DNA of 38,033 nucleotides. It comes from Actinomycetota bacterium (GTDB lineage Bacteria > Actinomycetota > Acidimicrobiia > Acidimicrobiales > Ilumatobacteraceae). Each line of letters opens with the position of its first letter. The first letter of the stretch is position 1. Made by a program: the position numbers and the translations under genes. Below the pieces are notes generated by a model. The model searched no databases, was not told where the DNA came from, and saw nothing but the letters and a program-made list of their open reading frames with translations. Shown one piece after another: positions 24,869 to 33,142 of this stretch. Location of the stretch: assembly GCA_009703055.1 (NCBI GenBank), contig WLGW01000012.1, forward strand, positions 1 through 38,033. Direction: 5' to 3'.

Positions 24869-25930
24869 GTGGCAATCTTCGAACCCCGTGACCAAATCCG
24901 CGCGATGGTGGGGTATCACTCGGCGCAAGTAGATGTGCCAATTCGTCTCAACACGAATGAGTCGCCGTTTCCTCCGCCAGCCGGCTGGGTAAAGATGCTC
25001 ACGGATGTCGCTGCGGGAATTGACTGGAATCGCTATCCCGACCGTGCTGCTGTAGAACTGCGCGCAGTGATCGCTGCTCGTCACAGTGTGTCACCAGAGA
25101 ATGTTTTTGTCGCCAACGGTTCAAACGAAGTACTGCAAACCATTTTGCTGACATATGGCGGTCACGGACGAAAAGTTGCGTCATTTGAGCCGACGTATCA
25201 GATGTATGCACAGATTGCTCGTGTGACGGGCGCAGATGTTGTTGTGGGTGAACGTCGTGCCGATTTCACTCTTGATGCACATGAAATCGAACGCCTGATG
25301 CAGCGTGAGGCTCCATCGGTCACCTTCTTGTGTAATCCGAATAACCCCACTGGGCTGGTGGAACCTCGTGAGAACTTAGAAGTGCTATTGGAACATGCCA
25401 CCGGTGTTGTGGTTGTCGATGAGGCGTATGCAGAGTTCTCTGATTGGTCTGCCATGGATTTGGTGTCAGAAGATCGAGCATTGGCAGTCACACGAACTTT
25501 TTCGAAGACACTCTCGATGGCTGCGTTGCGAGTGGGCTATGTCGTTGCACCAAAGTGGATGATTGCACAGCTTGAGATTGCAGCACTTCCGTATCATCTC
25601 GACTCGTTCAAGCAGGCGGCGACAACGGCTGCACTGGGCTTCACAGCTGAGATGGAAGAGCGCGTTGCGCTGATCAAATCAGAGCGATCACGGATTGAGT
25701 CCACTCTCGCTGCTCTCGATATTGAGGTATGGCCGAGCGGGTCAAATTTTGTGTTGTTCCGTCCTCGCAGCAAGGACGCTCAAGCCGTGTGGGCCGACCT
25801 TCTGGCCGCTGGCATCTTGGTACGAGATTGCAGTTCCTGGGCCCGCCTTGAAGGCTGTCTGCGTGTCACCGTGGGTACGCCTGACGAGAACAGCGCATTT
25901 TTGGCTGCGATGTCCTCTGCAGTGGCTTAA
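24869..25930 (+). CDS. hisC: Histidinol-phosphate aminotransferase
   Basis: A 353-aa fold-type I PLP enzyme that converts imidazole-acetol phosphate and glutamate to histidinol phosphate. The N-terminal segment has RLNTNESPFPPP. The PLP ring-stacking region is NGSNEVLQ, and the cofactor Asn lies in CNPNNPTGLV and Asp in VVVDEAYAEF. The PLP lysine is in TRTFSKTLSMAALRVGY (about residue 213). The C-terminal Arg lies in LRVTVGTPDEN. The start is GTG. It opens a histidine cluster, with hisB 60 nt downstream; hisG and hisD are not in the window. Confidence 0.95.
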   Translation: MAIFEPRDQIRAMVGYHSAQVDVPIRLNTNESPFPPPAGWVKMLTDVAAGIDWNRYPDRAAVELRAVIAARHSVSPENVFVANGSNEVLQTILLTYGGHGRKVASFEPTYQMYAQIARVTGADVVVGERRADFTLDAHEIERLMQREAPSVTFLCNPNNPTGLVEPRENLEVLLEHATGVVVVDEAYAEFSDWSAMDLVSEDRALAVTRTFSKTLSMAALRVGYVVAPKWMIAQLEIAALPYHLDSFKQAATTAALGFTAEMEERVALIKSERSRIESTLAALDIEVWPSGSNFVLFRPRSKDAQAVWADLLAAGILVRDCSSWARLEGCLRVTVGTPDENSAFLAAMSSAVA

Positions 25931-25963
25931 TTGACCGTGAATTAACAAATTGACCGCAAGGTC
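25929..25963 (+). repeat. Direct repeat AATTGACCG and a GNRA-loop hairpin between hisC and hisB
   Basis: AATTGACCG occurs at 25929-25937 and again at 25948-25956, 19 bp apart, close to two helical turns. The second copy leads into GACC-GCAA-GGTC (25952-25963), a short stem capped by a GNRA tetraloop. This could be a regulator site, duplicated -35-like TTGACC elements or a weak RNA hairpin. Confidence 0.35.
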
Positions 25964-25990
25964 GGGGGTATGAGCGGCGAGAATAGAGAG

Positions 25991-26584
25991 ATGGCACGTA
26001 CAGCCCTGATTTCTCGCAGCACCAAGGAGACTTCGATTGAAGTCTCCATCAACTTGGACGGCAGTGGTATTGCCGATATCAGTACTGGTATCCCGTTCTA
26101 CGATCACATGCTCGAGCAGTTGGCCCGTCACAGCGGTTTCGATCTTTCGATTCAGGCCAAGGGTGATCTCCACATCGATACCCACCACACGGTCGAAGAT
26201 GTCGCCATCTGTGTGGGTGAGGCCTTGCACAAAGCTCTCGGTGACAAAGCCGGTGTGCGTCGCTTTGCAAGTGGCTCGTACCCGCTCGATGAGGCACTGG
26301 TAGAAATCGCTCTTGATCTCAGTGGTCGTCCATTCGTCGCGTGGAACGTTGAATTGCCGGAATGTCTTCCTTTGGGAAACCCAGCCTTCGATCCATCGCT
26401 CGCTGAACATGCGATCTCCTCTCTAGCGACGTCGGCGCTCATCACATTGCATGTCAATTTGAAGGCCGGACGCAATGTTCATCACATCATCGAGGCCACA
26501 TTTAAGGGCCTTGCTCGCAGTTTGCGCGATGCAGTGCGTGTTGATTCGGCTGGTGTCCCTTCCACCAAGGGTGTTCTTTCGTGA
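25991..26584 (+). CDS. hisB: Imidazoleglycerol-phosphate dehydratase
   Basis: A 197-aa single-function dehydratase (no phosphatase domain), normal for actinobacteria. It has the manganese-binding His motifs YDHMLEQLARHSG, DTHHTVEDVAICVGEAL and HHIIEATFKGLARSLRDA. The ATG at 25991 (MARTALISRST) matches the family start; ATG at 25970 would add seven residues. GAGAAT ends 6 nt before 25991, a possible weak -10 box. It overlaps hisH by 4 nt. Confidence 0.95.
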   Translation: MARTALISRSTKETSIEVSINLDGSGIADISTGIPFYDHMLEQLARHSGFDLSIQAKGDLHIDTHHTVEDVAICVGEALHKALGDKAGVRRFASGSYPLDEALVEIALDLSGRPFVAWNVELPECLPLGNPAFDPSLAEHAISSLATSALITLHVNLKAGRNVHHIIEATFKGLARSLRDAVRVDSAGVPSTKGVLS

Positions 26585-27204
26585 CCGCAGGGCCGCGAGT
26601 CGCTGTTCTCGACTACGGCATCGGAAACTTACGGTCTGCTCAGAAAGCTCTAGAGCGTGTTGGCGCAGATGCTGTGTTGACGCAAGACGCCGCAGTTGTC
26701 TCTGCTGCTGATGCTGTGGTGTTGCCGGGCGTTGGCGCTTTTGGTGCATGCATGGATGCACTGCGCGATGTTGGTCTCGAAGGTGTGGCACAAGATGCGG
26801 CAGCCAGTGGAGTTCCATTCCTTGGCATTTGTGTCGGAATGCAGATGCTGTTTGATGGCAGCGAAGAAGATCCTGATGCTCGTGGACTCGGGGTCATTCC
26901 TGGCGAGGTGAAGTGGATTCCGTCGTCAGTGCAGCGACCACAGATGCAATGGAACCAGTTGAACATTCGTCGCGATGAGCCGATGTTCAAGGATTTAGGT
27001 GATCATCCGTGGATGTACTTCGTTCATTCATTGCATGGTGTGCCGAGTGATTCAGATTGTGTGGCGGCGACAGTGCAGTACGGCGACACTCTCAATGTTG
27101 CATTCCGAAAAGGAAATGTCTTTGCAACTCAGTTTCATCCAGAGAAGTCAGCAACGGCAGGTCTAGGTCTGTTGCACAATTTTGTGGCCTCGGTGAAATC
27201 GTGA
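26581..27204 (+). CDS. hisH: Imidazole glycerol phosphate synthase, glutaminase subunit
   Basis: A 207-aa class I glutamine amidotransferase that supplies ammonia to HisF. The nucleophile Cys lies in FLGICVGMQMLFDGSEE (about residue 82), the oxyanion region in VVLPGVGAFG, and the His/Glu of the triad in TQFHPEKSATAG. The start is GTG, overlapping the hisB stop by 4 nt. The same GTGA overlap joins it to hisA, so hisB-hisH-hisA-hisF are translationally coupled. Confidence 0.96.
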   Translation: MTAGPRVAVLDYGIGNLRSAQKALERVGADAVLTQDAAVVSAADAVVLPGVGAFGACMDALRDVGLEGVAQDAAASGVPFLGICVGMQMLFDGSEEDPDARGLGVIPGEVKWIPSSVQRPQMQWNQLNIRRDEPMFKDLGDHPWMYFVHSLHGVPSDSDCVAATVQYGDTLNVAFRKGNVFATQFHPEKSATAGLGLLHNFVASVKS

Positions 27205-27911
27205 ACTTGTATCCAGCGATTGACCTATTGGGTGGGCGAGTGGTTCGTTTGCGTCAAGGCGCATATGACGACAGCACTGTGTATGGCGAAGATCCTGTAG
27301 CGATGGCTGAGTCTTTTGTTGCCCAGGGCGCCACGTGGGTACACATGGTTGATCTCGATGCAGCCAAGAGTGCAGAGCCAGTGAATCGTCCGATCATTGC
27401 CGACGTTGCTCGAGCATTGGATGGCCGTGCACAGTTGCAGGTAGGCGGCGGCGTTCGCGGCGTGTCTGATGCCGAAGCTCTTGCCCATGCCGGTGTGAAT
27501 CGGGTTGTGATGGGTTCTGCAGCAGTGGCCGACCCTTCGTTGGTATCAGTGGTTGCAAAAATCATTCCCGTTGCTGTTGGTCTTGACCACCGAGACGGCA
27601 TTGCCGCGACACATGGCTGGACTGAGTCGTCCGGATTACGAGTCGAAGACCTCTTGTCTCAGTTTCCTGATGCTGCTGCATTTGTGATCACAGATATCTC
27701 ACGCGACGGCATGTTGACAGGGCCTGATGTTGAGGGGTTAGCGCGTGCTGTTGCATCAACAAACATTCCTGTTGTTGCCAGTGGCGGCGTCGGCACGTTG
27801 GCACACATCGAAGAACTTGCTCGCGTCGCTGGTCTTGATGGAGTCATCGTGGGCAAAGCAATCTATGAAGGCAAGCTCACCGTGGCTGATGCTGTGAAGG
27901 TGCTGTCGTGA
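27201..27911 (+). CDS. hisA: Phosphoribosyl-formimino-AICAR phosphate (ProFAR) isomerase
   Basis: A 236-aa TIM-barrel protein. The N-terminal [17 protein letters not shown] carries the catalytic Asp; the phosphate-binding segments are LQVGGGVRG and [16 protein letters not shown], and the second Asp lies in [14 protein letters not shown]. In actinobacteria this protein is often PriA, which also does the TrpF step. No separate trpF is seen here, but the window shows little of the trp pathway, so bifunctionality is only a possibility. The GTG at 27201 is chosen because it overlaps the hisH stop; a longer frame runs back through hisH. Confidence 0.94.
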   Translation: MNLYPAIDLLGGRVVRLRQGAYDDSTVYGEDPVAMAESFVAQGATWVHMVDLDAAKSAEPVNRPIIADVARALDGRAQLQVGGGVRGVSDAEALAHAGVNRVVMGSAAVADPSLVSVVAKIIPVAVGLDHRDGIAATHGWTESSGLRVEDLLSQFPDAAAFVITDISRDGMLTGPDVEGLARAVASTNIPVVASGGVGTLAHIEELARVAGLDGVIVGKAIYEGKLTVADAVKVLS

Positions 27912-28684
27912 ACTCCGACATTGTTGCGCGTGTGATTCCTTGTCTTGATGTCACCAATGGTCGTGTTGTGAAAGGCGTGAACTTCGTTGACCTTCGTGAT
28001 GCTGGAGACCCAGTAGAACTTGCTGCACGGTACGACCTGCAAGGTGCTGACGAGCTTGTGTTCCTCGATATCACGGCATCTTCTGATGGTCGCGAAACCA
28101 TGGTTGATGTTGTGTCTCGTACTGCGGAACAAGTGTTCATCCCGTTCACAGTCGGTGGTGGTATTCGAGAAGTGGCTGATGCGCGAAAGATGTTGCGCGC
28201 TGGTGCTGACAAGGTGAGTGTGAACACGGCTGCTGTGCAGCGTCCCGAAGTCATCTCGGATATTGCTGCAGAGTTCGGTGCTCAATGTGTTGTCTGCGCA
28301 ATCGATGCCAAGTGGGATGCTTCTCAGAATCGATGGACTGTGTATTTGCATGGTGGTCGCACAGCGACGGAACTTGATGCCGTGCAGTGGGCAGAGCGCG
28401 CTGTGTCTCTCGGCGCTGGCGAAATTCTGTTGACGTCGATGGATCGGGACGGAACTCGAGACGGTTTTGATATTGCTCTGACAAAGGCAGTTTCGTCTGC
28501 AGTCAATGTTCCAGTGATCGCAAGTGGCGGGGTTGGAAATCTTCAGCATCTTGCCGAAGGTGTCACTGACGGTGGTGCAACAGGAGTCTTGGCTGCATCA
28601 ATTTTTCACTTCGGAGATCACACCATCGCTGAAGCAAAAGATGTGATGTCTGCACACGGTATTCGTGTGCGTCCAGTTGTCTGA
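27908..28684 (+). CDS. hisF: Imidazole glycerol phosphate synthase, cyclase subunit
   Basis: A 258-aa TIM-barrel cyclase, the partner of HisH. The catalytic Asp residues are in [17 protein letters not shown] and [15 protein letters not shown]. Phosphate-binding loops are [13 protein letters not shown] and [16 protein letters not shown]. The GTG start overlaps hisA by 4 nt. It ends 3 bp from the convergent hydrolase gene, which separates it from hisI. Confidence 0.96.
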   Translation: MNSDIVARVIPCLDVTNGRVVKGVNFVDLRDAGDPVELAARYDLQGADELVFLDITASSDGRETMVDVVSRTAEQVFIPFTVGGGIREVADARKMLRAGADKVSVNTAAVQRPEVISDIAAEFGAQCVVCAIDAKWDASQNRWTVYLHGGRTATELDAVQWAERAVSLGAGEILLTSMDRDGTRDGFDIALTKAVSSAVNVPVIASGGVGNLQHLAEGVTDGGATGVLAASIFHFGDHTIAEAKDVMSAHGIRVRPVV

Positions 28685-28687
28685 CTC

Positions 28688-29317
28688 TTAGTCGATGGCG
28701 TCCAGAGCCATTTCCAAAATCTGGCGGCATGCGCGAGGGCCATCGGCGACAATGAAGTGGTCGACACCAGGAAGGTCCACCACAGTGGTGTTGACCCAGC
28801 TCGACACTGCGTCTCGAAGTTGTGCTGGAGAAATGAACTGATCATGTTCAGGGACAAGTAAGAACTTTGGACGATGATTATTCGCAGCGATGGGAGTTGA
28901 TGTCATGAATGGCAGAGGAGGAGCAACTGCGAGCCATGCGGCAATGAAGGGGTTGCTGACATTGAGGCCCACGATTGACCCAAAGGAATAGCCCGCCATG
29001 ATGATGGGGCAATCGGGTTCGATCATGTCGGCAAGTTCACATGCGGCAGCGAGGTCGAGGCGTTCCGCATCACCGTTGTCATGAACGCCCCCGGAGTTGC
29101 CGACGCCTCTGAAATCAATGGCGATGGAATGACAGCCGAGGTCAGCTGCGGCGTCCTGAAGCGCTCGCACCACATGGTTGAAGCGATCCCCGCCGTATTC
29201 GGGGTGTGGATGGGCAATCACCACGACTGCGCGTGCTGGATATTGGTCCGTGCGGACAACATCGGACTCAATACTGATTCCATCAAGGGTTTCTAGGTAA
29301 ACGGTTTCGGCTCCCAC
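28688..29317 (-). CDS. Alpha/beta hydrolase family protein
   Basis: About 209 aa from the GTG at 29317. The nucleophile elbow is GYSFGS, preceded by HPHPEYGGDRFNHVV (oxyanion region) and DFRGVGNSGG. The acid residue is in VPEHDQFI and the His in GVDHFIV. Length and motifs suggest a small serine hydrolase or esterase of the kind with an HPHPxxGG motif; the substrate is unknown. The start is uncertain: TTG at 29359 would add 14 residues but would cross the promoter palindrome, whereas GTG 29317 has TACCGT 8 nt upstream. It splits the his cluster on the opposite strand. Confidence 0.82.
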   Translation of the reverse strand: MGAETVYLETLDGISIESDVVRTDQYPARAVVVIAHPHPEYGGDRFNHVVRALQDAAADLGCHSIAIDFRGVGNSGGVHDNGDAERLDLAAACELADMIEPDCPIIMAGYSFGSIVGLNVSNPFIAAWLAVAPPLPFMTSTPIAANNHRPKFLLVPEHDQFISPAQLRDAVSSWVNTTVVDLPGVDHFIVADGPRACRQILEMALDAID

Positions 29318-29325
29318 GGGCTCAG

Positions 29326-29335
29326 ACGGTACCGT
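29326..29335. promoter_or_regulatory. Palindromic ACGGTACCGT with opposed -10 boxes for the hydrolase and hisI-trpE
   Basis: The 10-bp palindrome gives TACCGT on both strands (minus 29331-29326, plus 29330-29335). The minus-strand box lies 8 nt before the hydrolase GTG. The plus-strand box would start a transcript near 29342, about 75 nt before hisI. The layout is the same as at mshD/nth. Confidence 0.45.
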
Positions 29336-29356
29336 GCTTATGTTGCGTGAACGCAG

Positions 29357-29372
29357 CAAGGCAGATGCCTTG
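29357..29372 (+). promoter_or_regulatory. Hairpin in the hisI-trpE leader
   Basis: CAAGGC (29357-29362) pairs with GCCTTG (29367-29372) around an AGAT loop. It lies in the presumed leader. There is no U tract and no Trp or His codon run nearby, so classical attenuation is not supported. Confidence 0.35.
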
Positions 29373-29416
29373 TGAACACACGGTGCAGTGTCGGCAGTGG
29401 AAGAGGACGGAATCAG

Positions 29417-29785
29417 ATGTCAGATGAACTTGTTGGTCGTGTCATTGTGCCCTCTGCCGACCAGTTAGACGCTGTCACCTTCAATAGCGATGGTCTCGTG
29501 CCTGCGATTGCTCAGTGCTCACAGACGGGCCAGATCTTGATGATGGCTTGGATGAATGCCGAGTCGTTGTCGATGACTTTTGCAGAGGGTCGCATGGTCT
29601 ACTGGAGCCGTAGCCGTCAGGAACTGTGGCGTAAGGGCGATACCAGTGGTGACCGTCAGTTCGTTCGTGAAGCGTTCTATGACTGTGATGGGGACACACT
29701 TCTCTTTGTTGTCGAACAAGAAGGTAAGGGTGCATGCCATACCGGTGAGCGTTCTTGTTTCTATCGATCATTCGGTGATCAATAA
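29417..29785 (+). CDS. hisI: Phosphoribosyl-AMP cyclohydrolase
   Basis: A 122-aa cyclohydrolase for the third step of histidine synthesis, without a fused HisE domain. Motifs are [27 protein letters not shown] and the metal-binding CDGDTLLF and [13 protein letters not shown]. The ATG at 29417 is chosen from family length and a GAGGAC-type ribosome site about 8 nt upstream; a longer GTG start at 29372 is open but unlikely. The stop and the trpE ATG share one base (TAATG). Confidence 0.95.
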   Translation: MSDELVGRVIVPSADQLDAVTFNSDGLVPAIAQCSQTGQILMMAWMNAESLSMTFAEGRMVYWSRSRQELWRKGDTSGDRQFVREAFYDCDGDTLLFVVEQEGKGACHTGERSCFYRSFGDQ

Positions 29786-31317
29786 TGTCGCTCAACACTG
29801 CAATCACTCCATCTCGTGATGAGTTCATATCTCTCGCTCGCCAGCACACTGTGGTGCCGGTGTGGACTCAGCTTCTTGCCGACTTAGAGACTCCGGTTGC
29901 TGCGTACATCAAATTGGTTGGTGACGGTGATGGCTTTTTGTTGGAGTCTGTCGAACACGGCGAGCGCTGGAGTCGGTATTCGTTTGTTGGTCGTGAGCCG
30001 CGCGGAACATTGACCTTACGTGATGGCATGTTGACGGCCACCGGAGATATTCCCGCCAGTGTCCCTCTCGATCAAGGCATCCTCGCGGCGATGGAAGAGT
30101 TATTGCGCATCTATCGCGCACCTATCTTCCCGGATCTTCCGCCGTTGCAAGGTGGGCTCATGGGTCACCTTGGATATGACGTTGTGCGTGAAATTGAAAA
30201 CTTGCCGAACGTGCCCACTGACGATCGTGGTGTTCCCGATGCCTCAATCAGCATCATCGGCTCTCTCGCTGCATTCGATCACTGGCGCCAGCGTGTGTAC
30301 ATGTTGGAGAGTGTTCCTGTCGCGGGACTGACAGATGAACAAATCGGCGCGGCATACGATGCCGCAGTTGTTCGTGTCCATGCATCAGTCGCAGATCTTG
30401 CGCGTCCATTGCCGTACGTCGCCGTTGAACCACCAATCGTTGGCGAAGAATTGCCGACTGCGCGTTCGTCGATGCCTGATGGTCGTTATCAGTCTGCTGT
30501 TGAGGTGGCTAAGGAATACATCCGCGCGGGAGACATCTTTCAGGTCGTGCTTGCACAGCGTTTCGAACTTGACCTTGAGGCAGATCCGTTTGACGTGTAT
30601 CGCGTCCTTCGGCAGGTGAACCCCAGCCCGTACATGTATTTCTTGAAGCAGCCAGGTCTCACAATTGTGGGCGGCTCACCCGAGCCGATGGTGCAGCTGA
30701 TTAATGGTCGAGTCATTTCTCGGCCAATCGCTGGCACGCGCAAGCGCGGTACGACCGATGAGCATGATCGCAAGCTCGCCGCAGAACTTCGTGAGAATCC
30801 AAAGGAAGTTGCCGAGCACATCATGTTGGTTGACCTCGCGCGCAATGACGTCGGCCGTGTCGCTCAATATGGTTCGGTGACAATGGATGAACTGATGTCG
30901 CTAGAGCGCTATAGCCATGTAATGCACTTGACCTCACAGGTGTCGGGCGATCTTCGTGAAGGTCTTGGCCCCATTGATGTTCTCCGAGCAACACTTCCTG
31001 CAGGAACAGTGAGTGGCGCTCCCAAAGTTCGTGCCATGGAAATCATTGACGAACTCGAACCCGTCAAGCGCGGGCCTTATGCCGGTGTGGTGGGGTACGT
31101 GGACTTTTCTGGCAATCTCGACACGGCCATTGCCATTCGCACGATGTTTGTTGGGCGAAAGGGCGCAATTCTTCAGGCAGGTGCAGGAATTGTTGCCGAT
31201 AGTGACCCGAAAGATGAAGATCTCGAGTGTCATAACAAAGTCGGTGCGTTGTTAGCCACTATTCCGGCAGCAGTTCGTATGACGCAACGTCGTCGGGAAG
31301 CAGGAACAAACGCATGA
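29785..31317 (+). CDS. trpE: Anthranilate synthase component I
   Basis: A 510-aa chorismate-using enzyme that makes anthranilate with glutamine-derived ammonia from TrpG, the first committed step to tryptophan. The feedback-inhibition motif LLES is in FLLESVEHGERWSRYSF (about residue 52), so Trp control is likely kept. Catalytic motifs are GGSPEPMV (about 295), RPIAGTRKRG, EVAEHIMLVDLARND and LPAGTVSGAPKVRAMEII. No trpG gene is adjacent. It overlaps hisI by 1 nt and ygfZ by 4 nt. Confidence 0.96.
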   Translation: MSLNTAITPSRDEFISLARQHTVVPVWTQLLADLETPVAAYIKLVGDGDGFLLESVEHGERWSRYSFVGREPRGTLTLRDGMLTATGDIPASVPLDQGILAAMEELLRIYRAPIFPDLPPLQGGLMGHLGYDVVREIENLPNVPTDDRGVPDASISIIGSLAAFDHWRQRVYMLESVPVAGLTDEQIGAAYDAAVVRVHASVADLARPLPYVAVEPPIVGEELPTARSSMPDGRYQSAVEVAKEYIRAGDIFQVVLAQRFELDLEADPFDVYRVLRQVNPSPYMYFLKQPGLTIVGGSPEPMVQLINGRVISRPIAGTRKRGTTDEHDRKLAAELRENPKEVAEHIMLVDLARNDVGRVAQYGSVTMDELMSLERYSHVMHLTSQVSGDLREGLGPIDVLRATLPAGTVSGAPKVRAMEIIDELEPVKRGPYAGVVGYVDFSGNLDTAIAIRTMFVGRKGAILQAGAGIVADSDPKDEDLECHNKVGALLATIPAAVRMTQRRREAGTNA

Positions 31318-32111
31318 GTGCAATTGTGTGGGCAGATATTGACCGCGATGTCGTCATCGTGGAAGGCGACGACGCGGCATCGTTCTTGCATTCACAACTA
31401 GCAAACGACATTGCGTCTCTTCCGGTGGGTAGCAGTATTCACAGTCTGTTGCTCGAACCAACGGGTCAAGTCACTGCGCTTGTGCGTGTGACTCGCCATA
31501 ACGACACCGTTTTTACTCTTGATGTCGAAGCGGGGCTCGGAGCTTCATTAATCACTCGGCTGCAGCGTTTTGTTTTGCGCGCCAAAGTCGTGATGCGCGT
31601 GAGTGATTGGGCTGTGCGAGCATTTCGCGGAGACAACGCAGTAGCTGCAGTGGGCCAGGGTGCAGGTCGAGCAGTGCCGTACTGGGGTGGCGATGATGCC
31701 GTTGATGTCATTGGAGAGGTAGCTGACTTGCCGGTTGTCGGCGAGGAGACAGAAGTTCCTCACATTGATATGTATCGCGTTGAAGCTCAGTGGCCTTGTG
31801 TTGGTCTCGACATCTTGGTGGGCGACATTCCTGCAACGACAGGGGTAATCAGCGTTGCCGTGAGTTTCTCGAAGGGGTGCTACCCAGGGCAAGAGCTTGT
31901 GGAGCGAATGGACTCTCGAGGGGCGAATGCGCCTGTGAGAGTCGTTGCTTTGTCGCGTGACGGAATTGGTGTGGGTGCACGACTGCAGGCCGATGGCAAT
32001 GATGTGGGAACAGTGACATCGATTGGCTTTACTCGTGCTCTGGCTCGTGTTGCTCGTGGTGCATCGATTGGGGTGGACTTGTCTCCACCTGAGTCAACAA
32101 GCAGCATCTGA
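31314..32111 (+). CDS. ygfZ: YgfZ/GcvT-like folate-binding protein
   Basis: A 265-aa protein of the YgfZ family, which helps maintain or repair some iron-sulfur enzymes and binds folate. The signature K-G-C-Y-x-G-Q-E is present as KGCYPGQELVERMDSRG (about residue 187). The N-terminal part has FLHSQLANDIASLPVG. The ATG overlaps the trpE stop (ATGA). GltB, GltD, Nth and RlmN in this window all carry iron-sulfur clusters, though nothing shows they are its clients. Confidence 0.9.
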   Translation: MSAIVWADIDRDVVIVEGDDAASFLHSQLANDIASLPVGSSIHSLLLEPTGQVTALVRVTRHNDTVFTLDVEAGLGASLITRLQRFVLRAKVVMRVSDWAVRAFRGDNAVAAVGQGAGRAVPYWGGDDAVDVIGEVADLPVVGEETEVPHIDMYRVEAQWPCVGLDILVGDIPATTGVISVAVSFSKGCYPGQELVERMDSRGANAPVRVVALSRDGIGVGARLQADGNDVGTVTSIGFTRALARVARGASIGVDLSPPESTSSI

Positions 32112-32116
32112 TCACT

Positions 32117-33112
32117 GTGTCATTGGCGCATCTTTTTACGAGAGCGATTGAATCTGGCTCGAAGAGTGCGCACGTCGACATTGACGTTCTGCCATGGCAT
32201 TGGGTCTTCCTGGTCGGTGTCCTTGCCATTGTCTTGTTGATTGATCTTCTCGTTGTTCACCGTTCTGCGCATGTGCTCGATAAACGTGAAGCGGTCATTC
32301 AATCTTTTGCCTGGATCTGTGGCGGACTGACGTTTGCTGCGTTCATTGCGTGGCAATTCGGCGACAATGCGACAGGGGAGTATCTCGGTAGTTATCTCAT
32401 GGAGATGAGCCTGAGTACGGACAACGTCTTTATCTGGGCAGTGCTGTTGGCGCATTTTAAAATTCCACCGCAGTATCAACACCGAGTGCTGTTCTGGGGC
32501 GTGATGGGTGCCGTCGTTCTTCGGTCAGTGTTGATCTTTGGTGGCATTGCTCTCTTAGAGGTGTTTGAGCCAGCAATCGTGATTCTCGGACTGTTCCTCG
32601 TGTACACCGCTTTCTCGTTGTCTCGAACCAAGGACGATGAGAAGGATTTCAATCCATCAGATGGCAGAACTCTGCGTCTTTTTCACAAAGTGATTCCTTC
32701 AACAGATGAGATTCGCGGTTCAGCACTATTCATCCGTGATGCAAAGCTTCGACTGGTGGCCACTCCGTTGTTTGCTGCCGTTGTCCTTTTGGAACTCACG
32801 GATGCCGTCTTTGCCGTGGACTCTGTCTCGGCAGTGTTGACCATCACGAGTGAGCAATACCTGGCCGTGGCATCAAATGCTTTCGCAATTCTCGGACTTC
32901 GTGCTTTGTATTTCCTGCTGGCAGATGTCCAGGAGAAATTTAAATACTTGCAGCGTGGAATAGCGCTAATTCTCGCTTTTGTCGGTTTCAAGATGATTGT
33001 GGCGTTTTTCTGGGATTGGCATGTGTCCACCCTGTGGTCTTTGTGCTTCATCATCGTCGTTCTTGCTGTTTCTGTGGGTGCCTCCATCATCGAAAATCGT
33101 CGCCCGTCTTAG
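32117..33112 (+). CDS. TerC/Alx family integral membrane protein
   Basis: A 331-aa membrane protein with about nine hydrophobic segments. The conserved acidic motifs are SLSTDNVFIWAVLLAHFKIP and ELTDAVFAVDSVSAVL, which define TerC/Alx proteins. Family members are linked to manganese export and tellurite or pH-linked stress; the substrate here is not shown. The GTG start lies 5 nt after ygfZ, so it may be the last gene of the hisI-trpE-ygfZ unit. Alx in E. coli is under a pH-responsive riboswitch, but no leader space exists here. Confidence 0.9.
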   Translation: MSLAHLFTRAIESGSKSAHVDIDVLPWHWVFLVGVLAIVLLIDLLVVHRSAHVLDKREAVIQSFAWICGGLTFAAFIAWQFGDNATGEYLGSYLMEMSLSTDNVFIWAVLLAHFKIPPQYQHRVLFWGVMGAVVLRSVLIFGGIALLEVFEPAIVILGLFLVYTAFSLSRTKDDEKDFNPSDGRTLRLFHKVIPSTDEIRGSALFIRDAKLRLVATPLFAAVVLLELTDAVFAVDSVSAVLTITSEQYLAVASNAFAILGLRALYFLLADVQEKFKYLQRGIALILAFVGFKMIVAFFWDWHVSTLWSLCFIIVVLAVSVGASIIENRRPS

Positions 33113-33129
33113 GGAGGGCCCATTGGCAC

Positions 33130-33135
33130 TAATGT
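33130..33135 (+). promoter_or_regulatory. -10 box of dnaG (leaderless)
   Basis: TAATGT ends 7 nt before the dnaG ATG at 33143, with no Shine-Dalgarno sequence in between. This box would drive the dnaG-sigma pair. Confidence 0.5.
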
Positions 33136-33142
33136 TCGTGTC

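Noticed and set aside
29340-29375. Possible leader peptide (ATG 29340 or TTG 29343, about 10 codons) and attenuator before hisI-trpE
   Set aside because: The peptide contains no Trp or His codons and the following hairpin has no U tract, so classical attenuation is not supported.
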